From NCBI GenBank assembly GCA_023159155.1, contig JAJNNX010000034.1, positions 62,001-126,000 of the forward strand: 64,000 nt of DNA, written 5' to 3'. Source of the DNA: Ustulina deusta. Taxonomy: Eukaryota > Ascomycota > Sordariomycetes > Xylariales > Xylariaceae. How positions within the stretch are numbered: the stretch's first letter is position 1; each line of letters begins with the position of its first letter. The position numbers and the translations under genes were made by a program. Positions 57,035 to 64,000 of the stretch are shown here, piece after piece. The notes beneath the pieces were generated by a model. That model made no database searches, was not told where the DNA came from, and saw only the letters and a program-made list of their open reading frames with translations.

Positions 57035-58920
57035 CTACCTCCTTTCCAAGCGCCTCCTACTTCCATCGAACCATTCATGCCGAACGACTTCATCCGCACT
57101 AATGCGTTCACCCGGGTCATTTTTCAACATGTCGCGCAGCAGACTCGCCAGGAGATCGACCTCCCCGAGTTGAAGACGATACGAGAACTTCGTCATCCCG
57201 TCACGTTGCTCGACACATTCCACTTGGTCGCGGAGATTATGCTCCGCAACGAACGTCTTCGTCTTCTTTGGGTTCGGCTGGGTTTCACGGCCCTCTTCTG
57301 CCAACAGTCTCTTCCCGTTCCTCTTCTCCAACTCATCCGGGGCACCCGCGTTTCCCTCCCGGCTTCCAGTCGCCTCTTCCGCAGCTATTTCCGGGGCCGG
57401 CACGGGTATCCATGTGCCATTTAGACGTTGGAGCGTATCCTTGTCGATGCTTCCGGGGCCAATATCCGGTACATATCGCTCGTCGCTGCCTTTAAGCGCG
57501 TCCGTATCTTGGTACCATTGGCGTTCCTTGCTCAAGTCTTCGTGGAGGAGCGAGCGGAACCCCGTAAGCTGTTTCCGCTGTCCCTGGAACTTTGCCCACA
57601 CGTTGGCGTGCTTCGGCAGCTTGATGCGCAGATATTTGGAGCGGTCCTTGTCCTGCTGCAGAACTTCCCTGTATTCAATCGATCGGGGCGTCTCCTCCTC
57701 CCCCAACAATATCCCCACGACCACACTGCGATTTCGCCCCCATTCTACGGGATAGCTGTCGGGTTCGGTATCGGCCCATTGAGTCGAATGTCCCTTGGAT
57801 GTCTCTGGCAGCTTTTGGGGTATGGTGTTGACAGCGAAAACAGGAATCGCGGAATCACTTGAGAGATATTCCCCGACTGCAGTCCAATAGTTCTGCGGGA
57901 AAGGACCGCATACCCAAGCCAGCCACGATACGAGGCTCGATCTCGAGTTCAGCCGGGCTAAAAGCAACTTTGTTGTTCTGACAAAATGAATTGTGCTTGC
58001 CAGGGACCAGATGTCGCTACTGAAGCCGGAGGACTTCTTCAGAAACCGAATCTCGGGCGCGGTGTAGTGAGTATCGAATATTTGCGGATCGATTGCATCG
58101 TCCTCGCGATTCGACGCAGAGAAGTTGTCAATGGCTATTTGCCCCGTGCGATATTTTGATTCTACGCTAGCTACACTTACCGGTTCTACTAGATAACGTG
58201 GCCGCTTGTCATTGTTTCCTTCTCGGGAACCCTTTAGATGCCAGACCCTAGGTTCCCCGAATAGCTCGTAAACATTGACCGTGCTCATTGCGTCTAAGTC
58301 TAACTGTAATCTCATATTATCAGGGCGAAAATCTAGAGAGTTCGTTACTCTTTTGTTACCGGTCGGAGACTCGCCCCAAACACAAGCTACTTACCTCCAT
58401 GGCAGATTTTCTTATCGTGTAAGTACTTCAGACATTGCGCTGCCTGAAAGCAAAGATCAGTCAGAAGATCCGGGGTATCGAGGTCTATTCCCCTCAAGGA
58501 ATAGCTTATAGCTGGTCCGAGGACCTGCACGACTAAGCAGAGGTGACGACCATTCGGTCCATCAATCCAGAAATGCTCGTCAACTGTGAATATGTGGTTC
58601 GATTGCAGTTCCTGCTGATCGATCCCTTTAAACAGACCCAGCGCTGCCACTTCAGGATGCGATTCTGTTGATTTTTCCGCCTGCAGAATCTTGACGCCGA
58701 CAGGGCGGTCGTTCTGGCGATCGAGGCATAGCCACACCGTGCACGCGTCGCTATAGCCCAGTTTGTGATGGACTTCGAATCGCTCGTCTGGGCCTATGTG
58801 GTCGCCGAGGTGTATTGGGTGGAAACCACCCGCGGCATATCTCCCGAGATTTTCGACTCGAGCATACGTGGGCAGTCCTTCCCGTGTCGAGCATTGGTCT
58901 TTGGGTTCCGGGTCGTCCAT
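57035..58920 (-). CDS. atypical SRPK-like protein kinase
   Basis: Two exons on the minus strand: 58920-58395 and 58332-57035 (62-bp intron), 607 aa. I start at the first ATG in frame (58920, MDDPEPKDQ). The N-lobe has HLGDHIGPDERFEVHHKLGY, and Lys in VGVKILQ is the likely ATP-binding lysine. The intron splits the catalytic loop, giving CHG+DFRPDNM: HGD..N in place of HRD..N. No DFG follows in the next 30 residues; LGEP.V.. is seen where fungal SRPK-like proteins carry LLGEPE. YTAPEIRF and SSDIWSLASTI match the APE and DxW segments. An insert of about 200 charged residues (with a KRNGKR stretch) precedes the final NDPGERISADEVVRHEWF. It may be weakly active or a pseudokinase. Confidence 0.82.
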
Positions 58921-59496
58921 TATCTTCACGCTTCGGATCTTGATCAAGATGATTGCTTTGGACTATTCAACGGCAGGTAATCAAATGGGCTTGAACTACC
59001 AAAAGCAAGCCCTGCAATGGTTTGTGTTGCTATGCAAATCTCTTTGTCCTCATGAAACTAAAATGACGACGCCCGGACCCTGAAGAAACAAAGAACTCTA
59101 CTAATTGATAAAAGGACATTGCCAATACGGATAAGTCACGTCATTGTAGATTTGGGAGGGGGAGGGGGGGGTTTCCGGTACCAAGATCATAGTAGGGCCA
59201 TTAACCTCAGGGACACGGGGACGCTCCAGGTCCATCGGTGGAGTCAAAGGGTTATTTGATAGAGACATTCGACAACAAAGTATTATCATCTAGTACAGCA
59301 AACAATAAAATGTCTAGTAAAGAGGCACAAAAGGAGAAGCAGTAGAAGCGAACAATGCTTTGATATCATATTTGGTATAACAAGCTACGCGACAAGTCTG
59401 ATATAAATTTCACATCATGTTTTCTACTAAACAGATACCAAGGCCACTCATCGAATCAAACACGGAATTTCCGTAAGTATTATATCAGACAGAATA
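58921..59496. promoter_or_regulatory. divergent promoter region with a G-run
   Basis: 576 bp between the divergent kinase and 311-aa genes. GGG-A-GGGGG-A-GGGGGGGG at 59154-59171 on the plus strand can form a G-quadruplex in principle. No gene is seen. Confidence 0.45.
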
Positions 59497-60432
59497 ATGA
59501 CAGATAATAGGAACGTGTGGCGACAACAGGACCCAATACCCTCAGCCTGTGAGCTCTGCGAGAACAAGCAAGAGGAGCGAGAATACGATCTGGCATTGAC
59601 CAACCCAAACAGGTGTTTTGGCCGAGGCATCAAGGAAGACCCGCTAGTCGTCTGGATAGACCGCACCCAGTACCGAAAAAGAGACGTAGTCTGGGGACAC
59701 AATAACTTCGCCAAAGCCATAGCGAAGATGCTCGGCCTCACTCACACGTGGATAATCAAGGCTGCCCAGGACAGGCAATACGCGCGAGACGCCGAGGGTA
59801 GTACAATTCCGAAGCCCGACACTGGTACTAAAGACCCTGGGCTCGCGCCGGATCGCCTTCTCCTGGAGGAGACGGACATGCACATCGAGCTACGTCTCGG
59901 TACTGGCCTGTATGACTGCAGATTATCCGCCCACGTCTACGTCATGCTGGACAAGAGCGGGAATCCGGAGAGATATATGACGAAGCGGGCGCGGACATTC
60001 AAGAGAAAGGGCGAGGACCGACAGCTCACGTTCTGGAGATGGCAGAACTGCAGAAAACGTCTGCGCTCCCGACGGCCCATCAGTCTAGGACGGAACTGGG
60101 AGGTTTATGCTAACGTCGGGCCGTACTTAGACACGTACCGACCGTACAATCGAGGGACGCGCAATACATGCACCCCACCAAACGACACCACGCCGCCGAG
60201 AGAATATCTGGAAAACGATGATGATATCTTCCAGGGCGCCATGACTGACGAGCTGCGTGGTATGGTGAGGAAGTGCCATGCTGCTTATGATGTCTATGAG
60301 GCCTCACACAAGCAGCTGGCTCCCATGCAGAATCCCGGCCTCGAGAGTGTGAGAGAGTTACATGTCATGCGAGAGCATATTGTGACGATGAAGCGTGAGA
60401 TATACAGGGAGGCTAAGGGACTCCTCGTGTAA
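59497..60432 (+). CDS. hypothetical protein (311 aa)
   Basis: A single exon with ATG at 59497, clear codon bias toward C/G in third positions and no signal peptide or membrane segment. CELC (C18, C21) near the start and a very basic middle (RTFKRKGEDRQ, KRLRSRRP) are the only conspicuous features. The C-terminus is helical (residues about 255-311). The protein is rich in Arg, Asp and Tyr and may bind nucleic acid, but I recognise no family. It is divergent from the SRPK-like kinase gene, 576 bp away. Confidence 0.7.
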   Translation: MTDNRNVWRQQDPIPSACELCENKQEEREYDLALTNPNRCFGRGIKEDPLVVWIDRTQYRKRDVVWGHNNFAKAIAKMLGLTHTWIIKAAQDRQYARDAEGSTIPKPDTGTKDPGLAPDRLLLEETDMHIELRLGTGLYDCRLSAHVYVMLDKSGNPERYMTKRARTFKRKGEDRQLTFWRWQNCRKRLRSRRPISLGRNWEVYANVGPYLDTYRPYNRGTRNTCTPPNDTTPPREYLENDDDIFQGAMTDELRGMVRKCHAAYDVYEASHKQLAPMQNPGLESVRELHVMREHIVTMKREIYREAKGLLV

Positions 60433-60835
60433 GTCGATGATGTGGTGAGGTCCCGGATACGGATATGGTAAGAATTATAGGACAAAAGGCAAGTGTTTAA
60501 TTTATTAGCGTGGAATTGAGGGCTGGTCTGCGGCAAGGAATATCACCTCGTACTCGCTGCCATACACACTATCAAGGTACCTTCCCCGGACTCCTGGGGA
60601 TTATTTCCTCGTTAGCGAAAGTCGGTATACTATTACCTCTTGCTAAGAAACTTTATCCAAGGCTAGGCAGTACCGAAGAGCCGGACAATCATCCGTGCAA
60701 ACGCCGCGCCATCAGAAGCAACGGTAAGGGTAAAAGATATGGTAGAGGGAGAAACCTGGAGCCCAACTGTGGCGCCCATTGGAACTGAATACTCTCTCAA
60801 ATTCACTAGGTATATGTACTGAATCCTATTTCACT
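60433..60835. other. convergent intergenic region
   Basis: 403 bp between the 311-aa gene and the GH43 stop. A 92-codon frame (60510-60788) begins at a TTG and lacks support. Confidence 0.5.
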
Positions 60836-62051
60836 TTATGAGCCCCATTTCTCGCTAAGAGCATCGAACAGGGTCTGGTTGATAGGTAGGATACTACCAT
60901 GACGCAGGTTTGACGGGAAACCCGTGCGACTGCTTGCGGTCCACTTATTATTCTTCGGGTCAGCGCTTTCATAAGGTCTGTAACCATCGCTGCCGTAGAA
61001 GTCAAGTAGCACGTGGACTTCTGAATCTTGGGTGTTGTCGCGGTATGCTGCAGGCCCCTCAACCCCTGAGGTGATAATGCCAGAGCTTCCGCCTGCCCGA
61101 GTCCAGGTTCCAAACAGGCCGCTCGATGAATATTCCATGAACACAGTCTTTCTAGACTCATCTTTCATGAATCGGAGGTAGCTTTTGCCTTCATTGTCTA
61201 GAGGGAGAATATCTAGATCGATGATGTTCGTTGGTGAGTAATCAACGTAGGTTTGAGGAGCGGTGAATGTCTTGAAGTCACTCGTATAAGCGTAACGAAT
61301 ACGAATTGTTGAGGGATTGCCGGTGTGGTTAGGGTCGGACGCCGAGTACTGTGACCATTTAGTTGGTCAAACATATGCCACCGCAGAGATGGATATAGGA
61401 CCTACAAACTTCGAAGCCCAGTGGACAAGGTATTGATCTGGTATTGTTAGTGCGTCATAGGAAAAAAACTCGTCTCAAAAACGCACTCTTCGATGCGTCC
61501 CAAATGGCTTCGGGTGCCCAAACCATGCCTGCCGTTCCATCCTCCACTGTGACTAGGCGTTCATTGTTGAAATTGACCAAATCAGTGCTCTCCCACACAA
61601 AAATGCCTCTGCTTCCTGTTCGTTGGGCGGCATTCCAATTCGTCTATTACGCTGTCAGCTGCTGAGGTATCAATAGTTCCTAGAGTACTGGGTAATTTAC
61701 CCTGCCAATGTTTAAATCAGTGCCGACGATGTACCATTTCTTGCCGGCGTCAGCGCCGCCGCCTTGGACTAAAGCGGGGTCTCGGACGCCGCCAGTGCCC
61801 GTCGTGGGCTTCAACACCGGCTGCCCTCCATTCAAAGCCTTGAATGAGGTTGGGCTGTTCCCATCGCTCTGGTAGAGGTATACGTATGGATCAGCACCGA
61901 GGAAGAAGGCACCCAAGTAGCCCACTAGGCTTGAATCTGCACGCGGCTCGGCTCGAAGGCCGAACTCTTGAAGATCGATGGGGTTGGCGGCCGTAAAGAT
62001 CGAGCAAGTGCCGACCAAAGCGGCGGCGTAAATGATATTTCGTTGACGCAT
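60836..62051 (-). CDS. secreted GH43 glycosidase
   Basis: Four exons on the minus strand: 62051-61701, 61643-61487, 61437-61406 and 61348-60836 (introns 57, 49 and 57 bp), 350 aa. The third exon is only 32 bp. I start at the ATG at 62051 (MRQRNIIYAAALVGTCSIF), which gives a signal peptide. Five-bladed propeller features are GVRDPALVQ (catalytic-base region), GIFVWESTDLVNF, GMVWAPEAIWD, KNQYLVHWASKFYSASDP (across introns 2 and 3) and FMKDESRKTVFMEYSS. Fungal relatives are arabinan- or xylan-side-chain-cleaving arabinosidases and xylosidases; the substrate cannot be told here. It fits the wall-degrading theme of the window. Confidence 0.9.
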
Positions 62052-63005
62052 CCCCAAGGTGATCTAACTGAGCTTCAATTAGGGTTCCAGAAACGAGGAT
62101 TCGTGCGACACAGTCAGTCGGATACTGGGACGCCATGATCAATTTGTATCCGATGGGAAATAATCGGCTCGACAGGGTCCGATGATCCTATTTCGTGTAT
62201 CGAAGAGGGTTCCATCACGCGCCATGGTTGCTGTTCGAGGCTAAAAGTGATGGATGAAGGAGCATTGCAGGTTATTCATCCAATCAAGAAAGGCAATATC
62301 CGGTATATTATATTCGGTGTATTGACGGGCATTGCCGAGCCCTCATTAGTCCGCGAATAATACAAGGTATCAGCCGTTGACTTGTTCGAGGTGGGTGGAA
62401 TCCATCTTCAGGACAGGTTGAGCTGAGAAGCAGCCATGTAGGAGAAAACAAGTACCTGAGGTACTCACTAACGTACCAGACGGAGCACCAATGATAACAT
62501 TCAGCTTATAGTTCACCAGGCTGTACTGTTAATGCGGCGAAGATGGAATGGGCGGAACTCATGACTGTTGTATGTACTTCGAGTTTGTATCCGGGCAGTG
62601 AGACGAAAATGATCGCCCGTGGTGTACCGGTGATACTAGAAGGCATGGGGAAGGGCGGGTTAGCGCGCTTGGGTGCCTGGATAGCGCTGGACTGAACCTT
62701 CCCCACAGCCATTGTAGGTACCAGGGTACATACCTCCCGTCGCCAGGCAGTCAATCCTTACTTTCCTTCAACTCTGGCTGAGTTCCAGTCTTCAATGCAT
62801 TCAAGCACAATCATAACTTCTACCACTACAGCCAATTCCGAGGTGGTTTCCTATTTGGTCTAACCTACCATTTAATTGAACCGAGCTCACAACTGGCTAC
62901 GACTTGCTGATGCGACGATGTGCTTTCCTGCATTGCCTGTTTGTGGACCATCAGGGCTAAAGTTCCGGCGGGTGAGCGCCATCGCTGCGTTGGAATGTCT
63001 TCACC
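62052..63005. other. divergent intergenic region
   Basis: 954 bp holding the promoters of the GH43 gene (minus) and the DNA-repair nuclease gene (plus). No supported gene is seen. Confidence 0.6.
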
Positions 63006-64000
63006 ATGTCGACATTCAAGGGCATCGTATCCGAGTTCCCGGGCATAAGAGGTCAGTGGGTCATCTCTAAAATACCAGAACCTTCGCCTAACAGGATTCC
63101 CAACACAGTTGACTTCTTTCGTCGACTGCCTGGCTTTCCGCCACCTCTGGCTTGCTTTCTCAGCCACGTCCACAGCGACCATCTCGCCGGCCTCGAAACT
63201 TTCGATGGGTCCTTGTAAGCATCGTTCGTCTCTAGTTTCTCATCCGGCTCAAGCTGATCACTCAAAGCATATACTGTTCTGCAGCAACTAAGGAAATATT
63301 GCTTCGCCTCGAGAAGAAGTCTGTCCGCTTAAACTATGCCAGGGGAATATTGGAAGACCCCCGGCAACAGACTTACAAGCATCTCGAAAAGAAGCTGAAA
63401 CCCCTCCCTCTCGACACGCCGACCAGCATAGACCTTCTTCCTGGATGCACCATACGGGTCACACTCCTAGACGCTAATCATTGTGTGGGAGCGGTAATGT
63501 TCCGTGAGTGTACAGTCAGCCGATAGGACCGCCTCAACTCACATTCAATCGCAGTATTCGAAGGGTTTGGCACGGCCGTGCTTTATACAGGAGATATCAG
63601 GTGCGAACCACGGTTTGTGACAGCCATCACGCAAAATCCAAATATGATTGAGTACTCGTCGGGGTGGAAGACTCTTGACCGGATTTACTTGGACACCTCG
63701 GTCCTGGACAACTACCCGCTCCAGACCAAAGCAGAAGGGATACGGGAACTTTTCGAAAAACTGCAAAAGTATCCTCCGGATACTATCTTTCATTTCCAAG
63801 CATGGACATATGGGTAAGAACACTAAATTTATTAATGTGAACAACCTGACTCCCGCGCAGTTACGAGGAGGTTTGGATTGCGTTGTCGAAAGCACTGAAC
63901 TCGAAGGTACGATGCCCTTAGTAACCCGCGGACATTGCCTTACATGACACTAGATCCACGTCGACGAATATAAAATGCGAGTCTTTGAATCGCTAGTCAC
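63006..64000 (+). CDS. Artemis/Snm1-type metallo-beta-lactamase DNA-repair nuclease, 5' part
   Basis: Six exons are visible: 63006-63051, 63109-63214, 63268-63503, 63555-63813, 63861-63906 and 63954->64000 (introns 47-57 bp), about 246 codons before the window ends. It starts MSTFKGIVSEFPGIR, then VDFFRRLPGF and LACFLSHVHSDHLAGLETF. HVHSDH is the HxHxDH zinc motif. Later come FIYCSAATKEILLRLEK, LDANHCVGAVMFLFEG (metal-site His) and VLYTGDIRCEPRF (metal-site Asp). The short N-terminus leading straight into the nuclease fold is as in Artemis (DCLRE1C) rather than Pso2. Such enzymes open or trim DNA ends and crosslinks. The beta-CASP domain continues outside the window. Confidence 0.93.

Noticed and set aside
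61640..61702. Apparent frameshift at the first GH43 exon join
   Set aside because: The exon ends in CAGG before GTAAAT, so the join is phase 0 and continues RTNWNAAQRTG without a break.
1..64000. CRISPR arrays, bacterial operons, riboswitches other than TPP, rRNA
   Set aside because: No regularly spaced identical repeats, no Shine-Dalgarno-led gene strings and no rRNA-like sequence seen; the window is eukaryotic.

Overview
This window is nuclear DNA from a filamentous ascomycete (Pezizomycotina). Its protein-coding genes carry short GT-AG introns (about 47-80 bp, one of 232 bp) with CTAAC/CTGAC/CTGAT-like branch sites. Its repeats differ from each other almost only by transitions, the usual trace of repeat-induced point mutation (RIP). 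Many secreted plant-polysaccharide enzymes suggest a saprotroph, endophyte or plant-associated fungus. I cannot name the species; a Sordariomycete (perhaps Xylariales) is a guess. All gene models below are hand-spliced, and every exon join quoted keeps frame. 

Layout. 1-10.7 kb: 3' part of a ZNFX1/NFX1-type helicase gene, a small Cys-motif protein, a gene-poor stretch with two copies of a TA-flanked MITE, and a secreted beta-lactamase-fold protein. 12.2-15.3 kb: a TAPT1/Emp65 ER membrane protein. 16.2-20 kb: an inverted MITE pair, an FAD monooxygenase and a decayed thioester-reductase domain, probably the ruins of a secondary-metabolite locus. 20.5-34.7 kb: a small unknown gene, a CE3-type esterase, an AA9 LPMO, a short-chain dehydrogenase with a lost ATG, a degenerate tRNA-like sequence, and a divergent GH28/GH78 pair for pectin breakdown. 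35.1-37.8 kb: a TPR-CHAT protease-like gene interrupted by three nonsense codons in one uninterrupted frame. 38.9-42.8 kb: a RIP-destroyed LTR retrotransposon with 245-bp LTRs. 

43.2-44.7 kb: a THI5/NMT1 pyrimidine synthase preceded by a eukaryotic TPP riboswitch inside a 5'-leader intron with a uORF. 47.4-64 kb: an IBR/Rcat zinc-finger protein lacking its catalytic Cys with a GCCACAAG-rich repeat behind it, a four-exon aldehyde dehydrogenase, a small four-TM protein, an MFS transporter, a broken unknown gene, an atypical SRPK-like kinase, an unknown 311-aa protein, a GH43 glycosidase, and the 5' part of an Artemis/Snm1-type DNA-repair nuclease gene that runs off the window. 

The most striking element is the THI5 leader. 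A 9-nt stretch ending exactly at the proximal splice donor is perfectly complementary to the P4/P5 part of the TPP aptamer, the arrangement described for Neurospora NMT1. The other main themes are pectin/cellulose degradation and RIP-type decay.
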